Source: Treponema sp. (GTDB lineage: Bacteria > Spirochaetota > Spirochaetia > Treponematales > Treponemataceae). From it: 7,578 nucleotides of DNA. The position numbers were made by a program, and so were the translations under genes. Shown piece after piece: positions 1-7,300 of the stretch. The first letter of the stretch is position 1, and the number at the start of each line of letters is the position of its first letter. A model generated the notes under the pieces. The model saw only the letters and a program-made list of their open reading frames with translations, was not told the DNA's origin and ran no database searches. The stretch spans positions 1 to 7,578 of the forward strand of contig JAEEKM010000109.1 of NCBI GenBank assembly GCA_016282455.1. Direction: 5' to 3'.

Positions 1-1820
1 CAGAATTCAAAAATCAGAAAAACATAGAAGGTGAAGAAATTCAGGCAGACAGTATTCGTGTAGAAAATCCGCCCAAACCGGAAATGGGAGATTTAGGAAG
101 CCCCATGTTTGCCTTTGCAAAAACCTTCCGCTTAGCACCACCTGTAATTGCACAGGGAGTTGCAGAAATCATCATCAATGCCGCAAACAAAGGTGAAAGT
201 CTTGGCGGAGAAAATGTAGCTGCCTTAGGAACATTCCTTGCCGCGGGCCCTTATGTAAACGTAAAGCTCAACAAAGCCGCTGCAGTAGGAAGCGTATTAA
301 AAACAATCCTTGAACAGGGAGAAAACTTCGGTTCACTTAACGAAGAAGGCAAAGCCCCTCTTGCCGGCCAAAAAGTGATGGTAGAATACTCAAGCCCCAA
401 CACCAACAAACCACTTCACTTAGGTCACATGAGAAACGACGCACTCGGAGAAAGTGTAAGCCGCATCTTAAAAAAAGCAGGTGCCGACGTATTCAGAACA
501 ATCATCGTGAACAACCGCGGAATCCACATCTGCAAAAGCATGCTTGCCTACAAACTCTTCCACGAAAAAAACGGGGACACACCGGAAAAACTTGGAATCA
601 AGGGCGACCACTTTGTAGGCCAGTGCTATGTGGAATTTGACAAATACCTTAAAGGCGAAAAAGACAAGCCCGAAACCGCACATCCCGAAGCCCAGACCAT
701 GGCAGAAGAAATGCTTGTAAAATGGGAACAGGGAGACAAAGAAACCCGCGCCCTCTGGGAAATGATGAACAAATGGACCTTAGACGGAGTAAAAGAAACC
801 TACGAAAGAACAGGCGTTGGTTTTGAAAAATATTACTTCGAAAGCGACACCTATCTTTTAGGAAAAGAAGTAATCGACCGCGGATTAGAAAAAGGAATCT
901 TCTTCAAGGCAGATGACGGCTCCATCCGCGTAGACATCACAGAAGCAACCGGTAAAGGAAAAGACGGAGAAGCACAGGAAAAAGTTCTCTTAAGAAAAGA
1001 CGGAACTTCCGTTTACATCACACAGGACCTGGGAACCGCAGTTAAACGCCACGAAGACTGGCCCTACAACCAGATGGTCTACGTTGTTGCAAGCGAACAG
1101 AACTATCACTTTAAGGCACTCTTCTACATCCTCAAAAAACTCGGTTACGACTGGGCACAGAAACTCTATCACTTAAGTTATGGAATGGTAAACCTTCCCA
1201 ACGGAAGAATGAAAAGCCGCGAAGGAACAGTGGTAGACGCAGACGACTTAATCGACAGCCTGCACGCAGATGCACTCAAGGCAATCAACGAAAGAGGCCG
1301 TGACGAAGAAGTAGGAAACGCAGACGATGTTGCAGAAAAAGTTGCCATTGCAGCCCTTCACTATTACCTTCTCCAGGTTGGTCCCGTAAAGGACATGGTC
1401 TTTAACCCCGAAGAAAGCCTCAGCTTTACCGGAAACACAGGACCCTACCTGCAGTACATGGGTGCCCGCATTGCCTCAATTCTCCGCAAGGCAGAAGAAC
1501 AGGGAGTAAAAGAAGACACCAGCGAAGATTCCCTTGCACTCCTCTCTCACGAAAGCGAATGGACACTTGTAAAAGCCTTACAAAAGTTCCCCGCCACAGT
1601 ACAGAAAGCCGCAGAAATCTTTGACCCCAGCATCATCGCAAACTACCTCTACGAAGTAAGCAAAGACTTCTCCGCCTTCTACCGCGACTGCCCCATCCTC
1701 TCCATTGCAGACGAAAACAAAACCCTGGCCGGTGCCCGCCTAACCCTGGCCCACTGCACCCTCACCGTCTTAAAGAACGCAATGAACCTGGTAGTCCTCC
1801 CCTTCCTGGAGCGCATGTAA
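1..1820 (+). CDS. argS: Arginyl-tRNA synthetase, 5' end outside the window
   Basis: Class I aminoacyl-tRNA synthetase that charges tRNA-Arg with arginine in the cytoplasm. The frame is open from base 3 with no stop, so the ATG at 84 is internal: the residues before it (VENPPKPEMGD) belong to the family's N-terminal domain. In window numbering (residue 1 at base 3; 605 residues visible) the tRNA D-loop-recognition domain occupies about 1-110. The catalytic Rossmann domain carries the HIGH signature as HLGH (139-142, bases 417-428) inside VEYSSPNTNKPLHLGH. The KMSKS-equivalent loop is RMKSREGTVVDADDL (from residue 402, base 1206), a variant known in a subset of ArgS proteins. The C-terminal helical DALR anticodon-binding domain runs from about TGPYLQYMGAR (base 1437) to the stop. 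Only a few tens of N-terminal residues are likely missing. No promoter is visible. The nearest good terminator lies about 200 bases downstream. Confidence 0.97.
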   Translation, partial: EFKNQKNIEGEEIQADSIRVENPPKPEMGDLGSPMFAFAKTFRLAPPVIAQGVAEIIINAANKGESLGGENVAALGTFLAAGPYVNVKLNKAAAVGSVLKTILEQGENFGSLNEEGKAPLAGQKVMVEYSSPNTNKPLHLGHMRNDALGESVSRILKKAGADVFRTIIVNNRGIHICKSMLAYKLFHEKNGDTPEKLGIKGDHFVGQCYVEFDKYLKGEKDKPETAHPEAQTMAEEMLVKWEQGDKETRALWEMMNKWTLDGVKETYERTGVGFEKYYFESDTYLLGKEVIDRGLEKGIFFKADDGSIRVDITEATGKGKDGEAQEKVLLRKDGTSVYITQDLGTAVKRHEDWPYNQMVYVVASEQNYHFKALFYILKKLGYDWAQKLYHLSYGMVNLPNGRMKSREGTVVDADDLIDSLHADALKAINERGRDEEVGNADDVAEKVAIAALHYYLLQVGPVKDMVFNPEESLSFTGNTGPYLQYMGARIASILRKAEEQGVKEDTSEDSLALLSHESEWTLVKALQKFPATVQKAAEIFDPSIIANYLYEVSKDFSAFYRDCPILSIADENKTLAGARLTLAHCTLTVLKNAMNLVVLPFLERM

Positions 1821-1876
1821 CCCATCACGCGGTGGTTGCACATTATACATTACACGGTGGTTGAGCCCATACACTT

Positions 1877-1903
1877 CGGTGGTTGAGGCTCTCGAAACCA
1901 CCG
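1877..1903. repeat. Palindromic hairpin unit, 8-bp perfect arms
   Basis: cggtggtt (1877-1884) pairs with aaccaccg (1896-1903) around an 11-base spacer. The right arm can instead pair with the neighbouring copy at 1851-1862 over 12 bp, so two alternative hairpins compete. No T-run follows, so it is not a good intrinsic terminator, although it could stabilise the 3' end of the argS transcript. Confidence 0.65.
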
Positions 1904-1930
1904 TGTACCCACTGAGGCCCTCAAATCAAA

Positions 1931-1960
1931 GGTGGTTGCACTTCGACAGGCTCAACCACC
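1931..1960. repeat. Second palindromic hairpin unit, inverted copy
   Basis: ggtggttg (1931-1938) pairs with caaccacc (1953-1960) around a 14-base loop containing cttcgacaggct. The loop and right arm are the reverse complement of the first unit with two substitutions in 19 bases. No T-run follows. Confidence 0.65.
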
Positions 1961-1989
1961 GCTTTTCAAACTTATTGGACAGTCCCCTC

Positions 1990-2020
1990 AGTGTCATTGT
2001 AGACTACAAAGTGTCATTGT
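1990..2020 (+). repeat. Direct repeat agtgtcattgt, 20-bp period
   Basis: The 11-mer agtgtcattgt occurs at 1990-2000 and again at 2010-2020. Between them lies the small palindrome gtagactac (1999-2007), which overlaps the end of the first copy. The second copy runs straight into the left arm of the terminator-like hairpin, so the motif and the hairpin may belong to one dispersed element of the type TGTCATTGTCGGGCTTG...CCCGACAATCT. That family assignment is from memory and unverified. Confidence 0.6.
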
Positions 2021-2066
2021 CGGGCTTGTTACGAAGTAGCGGAACGCCCCCGACAATCTTTTTTTT
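2016..2066 (+). terminator. Intrinsic terminator-like hairpin with T8 tail
   Basis: attgtcggg (2016-2024) pairs perfectly with cccgacaat (2049-2057), followed by C and eight T residues (2059-2066). The 24-base loop can form an inner stem, gttac/gtagc (2028-2032 with 2036-2040, one G-T pair) around gaa. It is the first convincing terminator downstream of argS and lies just before the next promoter, so it would insulate argS from the lipoprotein gene. It may also be a mobile repeat that happens to terminate. Confidence 0.7.
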
Positions 2067-2070
2067 AACC

Positions 2071-2098
2071 TTGATTTCCCAAAAATCCGTGCTATAAT
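2071..2098 (+). promoter_or_regulatory. Sigma-70-type promoter with extended -10
   Basis: A -35 box ttgatt (2071-2076) and a perfect -10 box tataat (2093-2098) are separated by 16 bases. The -10 is preceded by tgc, giving an extended TGnTATAAT element. Transcription should begin near 2105, immediately before the Shine-Dalgarno of the short ORF and about 196 bases before the lipoprotein start. That leaves a long 5' leader on the lipoprotein mRNA. No operator-like palindrome overlaps the boxes. Confidence 0.75.
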
Positions 2099-2120
2099 TA
2101 ACTGTAAGAGGAGAAGAAAC

Positions 2121-2174
2121 ATGCTTAGACACCACTATACATTTGCCCCCCCCCGAAAGGTTCAGAAGAACTAA
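2121..2174 (+). CDS. Possible 17-residue upstream ORF (leader peptide)
   Basis: ATG at 2121 follows a good Shine-Dalgarno (gaggag, 2108-2113, 7-base spacing) and the strong promoter just upstream. It encodes MLRHHYTFAPPRKVQKN and stops at TAA 2172-2174. It has no recognisable family and no signal peptide. It contains the C9 tract. With one C more, the frame would run to a TGA at 2255-2257; with one C fewer, to a TAA at 2209-2211. It is in the same frame as the lipoprotein gene, and its TAA is the only in-frame stop between 2121 and 2301. It could be a translated leader influencing the downstream gene, or a decayed start region. Translation is not demonstrated. Confidence 0.35.
   Translation: MLRHHYTFAPPRKVQKN
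2146..2154 (+). repeat. C9 homopolymer tract in the leader
   Basis: Nine consecutive C residues lie about 41-49 bases after the predicted transcription start and 147-155 bases before the lipoprotein start codon. Homopolymeric G/C tracts of this length are slippage-prone and control phase variation in several host-associated bacteria, including poly-G tracts upstream of Treponema pallidum tpr genes. Here the tract lies inside the short ORF, so a length change would alter where that ORF ends rather than the spacing of the promoter boxes. Confidence 0.8.
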
Positions 2175-2288
2175 CTCTCTCTTATCAGCATCAGACACCT
2201 CAAAAATCTAAGGTCTCAAATTTGTGCTTTTCGTACAGCCACAGGTATGTACCTTGAGCACTTTTTTATATTCACAAGAAAACCAAAC

Positions 2289-2296
2289 AAGGAGGT
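2289..2296 (+). promoter_or_regulatory. Strong ribosome binding site setting the 2301 start
   Basis: aaggaggt is a near-perfect anti-16S match placed 4 bases before ATG 2301. The upstream in-frame ATG at 2247 has no comparable site and would put 18 residues with a charged stretch (TRKPNKEV) ahead of the signal peptide. The 2301 start is therefore preferred. Confidence 0.9.
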
Positions 2297-2300
2297 CTTT

Positions 2301-4097
2301 ATGAAAAAGACAACAAAAATTCTTGCAGCACTTCATGCCCTGATTCTTGCTTCATTAAGTTTCATGGCATGTCCGAACAATCCTGCAGGAACCCAAGAGG
2401 TACCAACAATCAAAATCACAGGAGTCTATGGAGACAGGGAAGGTGAAGAACTCTCCATTTATTTAAGCACCAGAAACTTCAGTTCCGATCCCACTACCTA
2501 CGATATTTACGAGGAAGGAAAAGCAGAAAAACTCACCACGGTTACTCTCAAACCCTACTCAAAACACATCTATTTTGAAAAGAACGAAATCTTTAGAGAA
2601 GGAACCCACAAGTTCTACGTTATGGCCGGAGACGTAAAGTCAGACACCTACACTCTTGTCATAAAAGGAAAAAGGGAAGTTTCCATCGCATTCCCAACTG
2701 GTGCAGGACCTTACTTCATGGGAGACGACATCACTCTCGAAGTGACCTTCACAAATTATGAAGAAACCCCAAGCAGAGTTTACCTGAACTGGACAGACGA
2801 AGATGCCGATTCCTTCGGAGCAGACACAGTGGAGTCAAACGGAAAAATCACCGTCACCTTCAACAGCGAAACTGCCTCCAGCAAAGTAAAGCTCGGAGAA
2901 AACAAAATCCGCATCGCTTACGATGGAGAAGACTTGAATTCCAAAGGCTCCAACAAGCTCACCGTGACAATTCTTCCAAAAGTTTATATTGTAGCCGAAG
3001 ATGACCATGTTCATGTTGGTGACAACCTTGACCTTTCTCTTTTTGTGAATAATTACGAAGGCCTATACATTGAAAAGATAAATGTCTACAAGCATAACGG
3101 TAACATTGTTGCAGAAGAGGTAAGTGTTCAGGACGGCACAATCTCTTTCACAATCCCAGAAAACTTCGAACCCGGTGAATACACTTTCTATGTAAGAGAT
3201 TATCTTACAAAAGGCAGAGATGATGAAATGGGAAAGAGCAACGAAATCACAGTCTCAGTTTACCCCAAATTTTATATCCATCTGGAAGACCCGGAAGAGA
3301 ACACCTTCAAAAGGGATGGTCAAATTGAACTCTGCGTGGACTTAGCAAAATCTTTGGGAAATCCTACCAGCGTAAAAATCGGACCGCGTCTTTGGAGTGG
3401 TGGAAAAGACATCTCTCAACAGGTAGCAAATGCAAATACTGGAGCAACCTACTATGATAGCGCATCAACAGAATGTGAAATTACCGGCGGAAAGATTTCT
3501 TTTGGTTTGTTCAATGAAAATGCAGATTGCGGTGACTGGTACTTCTATGCACAAATTACAGTTGACGAAGAGCCAGTTTACTCAAATGACGTCTTAGTAA
3601 AAGTAGTGCCAGCAGATAGCACAGAGCCACAGATTAATATCTCAATAGAAGAAACAGAAGTGGCATCTGGTTCAGTAATACATATCAAGCCTGAGTTCAA
3701 GAACTTTGAACAAACACCAGAAGCCGTAAGCGTATTCTTCTGCACCACTTATTGGAGTCAATTAGGAGCTGCAACTCCAGAAAGATACAAGCAATTTCTT
3801 AGTCCTATGGGTTCAGAAGATCCAACAGAAGGTGTAACGATTGCCGCAGACGGAACCGTGTCTTCCCGCACAAGTTATATCTGGTATTATGAACCCAGCA
3901 CAGACACATACAAAAAGTACGCTCTGCCAGATGATGCACCAGAGAGCGCAGAAGAATACACTATAACCGCAGACACGAAGAAAAATGGTCTTTATCCAAT
4001 CTTCGTAATGGCAAAGACAACTGTAGACGGAGAAGAAAAAATCATCTTCTCAAACTTTGTATACGTGAAGCTTATTCACTATAACAAATATATCTAA
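2301..4097 (+). CDS. Predicted lipoprotein with tandem Ig-like beta repeats
   Basis: A 598-residue protein of no named family. The N-terminus is a lipoprotein signal peptide: MKKTTK, a hydrophobic stretch (ILAALHALILASLSFMA) and Cys24 in the lipobox FMAC. That box is poor by enterobacterial rules but acceptable for spirochaetes. The mature protein should be lipid-anchored outside the cytoplasmic membrane. After a short linker come about five beta-rich repeats: 35-122, 125-226, 227-322, 323-436 and 443-590. Most follow one plan: an opening strand (VYIVAED, FYIHLED, INISIEE), a G-D-x-L strand, an N-[YF] turn with a nearby E-T-P or P-T, a G-x-I-[ST]-F strand, then G-x-[YH]-x-F-Y-[AV] and a closing SN-x-[IVL]-x-V strand ending in P. 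This resembles Ig-like or PKD-type modules. No catalytic residues are evident, so an adhesin, binding or structural surface role is plausible but unproven. The gene ends in TAATAA and a terminator, and lies convergent to the FGE-domain gene. Confidence 0.87.
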   Translation: MKKTTKILAALHALILASLSFMACPNNPAGTQEVPTIKITGVYGDREGEELSIYLSTRNFSSDPTTYDIYEEGKAEKLTTVTLKPYSKHIYFEKNEIFREGTHKFYVMAGDVKSDTYTLVIKGKREVSIAFPTGAGPYFMGDDITLEVTFTNYEETPSRVYLNWTDEDADSFGADTVESNGKITVTFNSETASSKVKLGENKIRIAYDGEDLNSKGSNKLTVTILPKVYIVAEDDHVHVGDNLDLSLFVNNYEGLYIEKINVYKHNGNIVAEEVSVQDGTISFTIPENFEPGEYTFYVRDYLTKGRDDEMGKSNEITVSVYPKFYIHLEDPEENTFKRDGQIELCVDLAKSLGNPTSVKIGPRLWSGGKDISQQVANANTGATYYDSASTECEITGGKISFGLFNENADCGDWYFYAQITVDEEPVYSNDVLVKVVPADSTEPQINISIEETEVASGSVIHIKPEFKNFEQTPEAVSVFFCTTYWSQLGAATPERYKQFLSPMGSEDPTEGVTIAADGTVSSRTSYIWYYEPSTDTYKKYALPDDAPESAEEYTITADTKKNGLYPIFVMAKTTVDGEEKIIFSNFVYVKLIHYNKYI

Positions 4098-4124
4098 TAA
4101 AAGAATTTCTTAACCCAAAGAAAG

Positions 4125-4166
4125 CCCCGGCAAAGAAAAATCTTCTGCTTGCCGGGGTATTTTTTT
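4125..4166 (+). terminator. Intrinsic terminator of the lipoprotein gene
   Basis: ccccggcaa (4125-4133) pairs perfectly with ttgccgggg (4149-4157) around a 15-base A/T-rich loop, followed by a run of seven T (4160-4166). It begins 27 bases after the stop. The flanking aaagaaa (4117-4123) reads tttcttt on the opposite strand, so the hairpin could also stop transcripts of the convergent gene, less efficiently. Confidence 0.9.
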
Positions 4167-4189
4167 ATTGGGGCACTTCCCTCTTATGA

Positions 4190-4302
4190 CATTCATCCCC
4201 TTGCTAGAATCGCGTGAAAGCCCCTCCCACAAAGGGCTACTCCGGGTTCCGGCCTTCCGCCTCCAGTGCTGCGCACCAAGCCCTCCATATCCCGGCCCCG
4301 CA
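4190..4302. other. GC-rich non-coding spacer, possible dispersed repeat
   Basis: Between the terminator and the stop of the convergent gene the base composition jumps: by hand count 65 of 100 bases are G or C at 4201-4300, and about 70% at 4221-4300, well above the flanking genes. It holds short palindromes: agccc/gggct (4219-4223 with 4234-4238), ccgg/ccgg (4242-4245 with 4249-4252) and gtgc/gcac (4266-4269 with 4273-4276). Frames crossing it on either strand have no ribosome binding site and no family resemblance, so I read it as non-coding. It may be a dispersed intergenic element, or a structured 3' region of the minus-strand transcript. Confidence 0.45.
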
Positions 4303-7300
4303 TCAATGAGAAGAAGAAACATTCCTCACAATTCTGAAACCATAAGATTCTCTGGAAAGTCCTATTGCATCAAACTCCTGCTTCCAATACAGGGAATCAC
4401 ATGTATCATTCCATCCGCTTCCCATTCTGCAAAGTTTTGGTTCCCCTGTTACCTTCAAAAGTTTTTCTGCAGGTGAATCATAAAGGGAGAAACAGATTTC
4501 CCAAATATTTCCGCTCATGTCGTAAAGCCCCAGTGCATTGGGTTTCTTTAATCCCACTTCATGAGGACCATAACCTTTTTTTCCAGAAACTCCTCTGTCA
4601 CTGGTACTCACCCCACCGGAACAGATGTTGTAAATATGCCAGGCAAAGGGATCCCTATCTTCATTTGACCAATTGTCAGGCCTTCCTTCCATTCCGCTAA
4701 AAGGTGCAGTCCAGGCCCTAGACTTGGGGTTTCCACCTTTTGCCGCAAATTCCCACTCAGCACAAGAAGGAAGCCTGTAACCGTTTGCATCTTCAAGAAG
4801 TTCCACATCCGCATCGATTATGTGTCCGTAAGTTCTCTTATCAAGCCAGCCGTGAATTCCTTCTTTTGTGGAATTAGTGAGCTGCCTCACAGAAATTTTG
4901 TAAGCAGGATTAAGCCCTTCTTTTTTGCTCAGCTCATTGCAGAAAAAGCACATGTCATAAATGTTCACGCACTCAACAGGACGAAGTTCCACTTTCTCCC
5001 CATCTGCAATCTGGTAAAATTCCTTACCCTCAGAACAGTCTGAAGGAGAGGGATTCAGTTTAAAAAGAATTCCAGAAATCTCCGCATAAGCATCTTTCAT
5101 AACCTCGTAGTAAAGCTGCTGGGTCACCTCGTACTTACTGATGATAAAAGGATTTATGGTGATTGTCTTATGCTCAAAGACTCCATCCCAAAACTCAGGC
5201 TCCGGTTCAGCACCAGACACAGTAACAGGAACTTTCGTTGCATAGGCTTCTTCTGTCTTAGGAAGATTCAGAAGAGACTGCTTGGGAGGAAGAGGCTTCG
5301 TCTTGGATTTTTTTTTCTCTTCAACGTTTTCTGCTTTTACAGAACGGCAAATTCTGAAAGGGTTAAAGTCATAAGCATTCCCTCTGTCAAAGCTCAAAAC
5401 ATGATTCTTTGCAATATGATCAATCTTACTTACCCAATCATATCCGGAACCATCATAATAAATATTTTTCCCCTCATTAAATTTTCCGTCAAAGCATAAT
5501 TCGTTAACAGAATCCATGTCGGGAACAAAGGAAAGGGAAAGAGAATCTTTCTTGCTCTTTGCATAGTACCATTCAACGCCGTTAAGAAGCCTGTAGCCGG
5601 ATGCACCTTCCTTTATGTATACATTGGCTTCTTCTATGACACACTCCTCTTCAAGAGTTTCAAAATTGAGCCTCACTTCAATATCCAGAATATCAACCTC
5701 GTAAGCCTTTTCCAAACCTGTCATTTCGCTCAAGGCATTGCAAAAAAGAATGGCATCGCAAGTTTGAACTTTGCAAATATTTTTCTTCACGTCTTCTTCA
5801 TAGCCATAAGTATTTTCCAATCTGATTTTCTGATTAAGCTTGTACTCATTTCCGTTGAAACATATCTTGTAGTTTTCCATCACACGGTTGTATAAATCAC
5901 AGGAAACCAGATTTTGGGAAATGACAAAGGGAGAAAGGGCTATTGTCCTGTGGGATTTGTAAATTGCAGAAGCAAGGTTTTTCTCTTCATCCAAAAGTTT
6001 CTCCGGCAATATCCTAGCCCCCTCAGGACCTGTTACATAAAGCTCTTTCGTTCCAGGAAGATTAAATAAGTTATCTTTTGCAACTTCAAACTCCTTCCAA
6101 CTCTTTTTCTTATCCTTCGCTGATTTTTTTTCATTCATCTTATCAGCTTTTTTATTAGCCTGAATTTCTTTTTCTGCTGCCGACGAAACATCAAGAGCAA
6201 TTCTTAAACCCACGTCCCTGCTTGCTGAAGTAGAAGAACCTCCACCCATATCAGTAAATTTCGAAATAGCAAGTTTCTCTTCATTGTAGGAAACACTTGG
6301 ACGATTATAAAAGGAACCACCCGCTTCCCCAAAGGAATCATAAAGGCCCCAAGAGGCTTTCATGTCCGTATAATAATCAACAGCATGTGAAATTGTGCTT
6401 TTCTGATAAATTTCCCTTACGTTTCCAGTCATGTCGTATATGCCAAGAGCATTTTCTTTCTTAAGGCCAACCTCATGTAAAGTATCACCAGAATTTTCTC
6501 CGTGCCATGCAACCGAATCAATGTCACCGGTATCTGCACCGCTATATCTCCACTTCCATTCAGGAGAATCTACGTTTCCTCCACGGGCTGCGAAATTCCA
6601 TTCGATATCTGTGGGAAGACGGAATCCATTTGCACCTCTGTTCACTTTTATGTCCGCAAAAGAGATTGAACCCTTAAACAAATAACTGTTTAAGATTTTC
6701 ATGTTGCTCATAGAATACGCAGGTTCTCTTCCTGTCTTAAGGCTCAGTGCATTGCAAAAATAAATCGCATCAAAAAGAGAGATTCTGCTCACCGGAAGAT
6801 GCATCTCTTCATCTCCAGAAGGGGTTGCATTCAGCTCATATTCAGTTCCGCTGATTGTAAGCTTCTCCCCTTCCATCACTTTTTTATAAAGTTCCCGTGT
6901 AACCTCATAACGCCCGATTGCAAAAGGACTTAGTGTTATTGCACCTCCGTCACAATCTCTTTTTTTATAGTAGGCATCGCTATCGCAAGTGGCATAAACC
7001 AGTTCTGTTTTTTCAAGATTAAATATTTTTTCAACTGCAACTTCACCTTGTTTCCATTTTGATTTTTTCTCCGGTGCAGGACTAGGCTCTTTGGAAAAAG
7101 AAGCAGGAGGATTTTTTCCCACTGAACGCACAAGCCGAAATCCTGCAAAACTTGAACCTTCTTCAGCTCTCCTCAAAAAATCTTTAAATGAAATTCCTTC
7201 AGGTTTATCATACCAGCTTCCGCCACGAATGAGTTTGTATGTTTTGCTCTTGTCAAAATTATCGGGAATTTTCCCTGTCCAGTCTGCAAAACAGGTTTCG

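Larger units (their letters stand above)
1829..1962. repeat. Composite of nested inverted GGTGGTT repeats
   Basis: Six copies of the core ggtggtt or its complement lie within 134 bases just after argS. Forward copies start at 1831, 1856, 1878 and 1931; reverse copies end at 1902 and 1960. They nest: gcggtggttg (1829-1838) is the exact complement of caaccaccgc (1953-1962), and tacacggtggtt (1851-1862) is the exact 12-bp complement of aaccaccgtgta (1896-1907). Positions 1878-1896 and the complement of 1942-1960 match at 17 of 19 bases (core GGTGGTTGAG..T.TCGAA), so these two units are inverted copies of one element. This looks like a REP- or MITE-like intergenic palindrome family that has accumulated here. 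The family resemblance (a GGTGGTTGAGCCTGTCGAA-type repeat) is from memory and its copy number in this genome is unknown. Confidence 0.75.

Noticed and set aside
1829..1962. CRISPR array
   Set aside because: The repeats are short, inverted rather than direct, irregularly spaced and without uniform spacers. No cas gene is present.
1861..2097. Plus-strand open frame of 78 codons beginning with TTG after argS
   Set aside because: It is composed almost wholly of the inverted repeats, the direct repeat and the terminator hairpin, and has no ribosome binding site. The apparent peptide is a by-product of repeat DNA.
2004..2198. Minus-strand open frame of 64 codons across the promoter and C9 tract
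   Set aside because: It overlaps a strong plus-strand promoter and a terminator, lacks a Shine-Dalgarno, and its lysine and glycine runs simply reflect the T8 and C9 tracts.
2247..2300. Upstream ATG at 2247 as the lipoprotein start
   Set aside because: It has no convincing ribosome binding site and would bury the signal peptide behind 18 extra residues, whereas ATG 2301 has an excellent aaggaggt.
4318..4440. C-terminus of FGE-like domain 4 as a variable region of a diversity-generating retroelement
   Set aside because: Treponema retroelements do diversify FGE/C-type-lectin-fold proteins at exactly this position. However, the window shows no reverse transcriptase and no template repeat, and the segment is not enriched in AAC/AAT codons. 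A search of the neighbouring genome for a template copy would settle it.
4110..4476. Open frames on both strands across the GC-rich spacer
   Set aside because: They run through the terminator or into the 3' end of the FGE-like gene in another frame, lack ribosome binding sites and match no family. High GC content explains the scarcity of stops.
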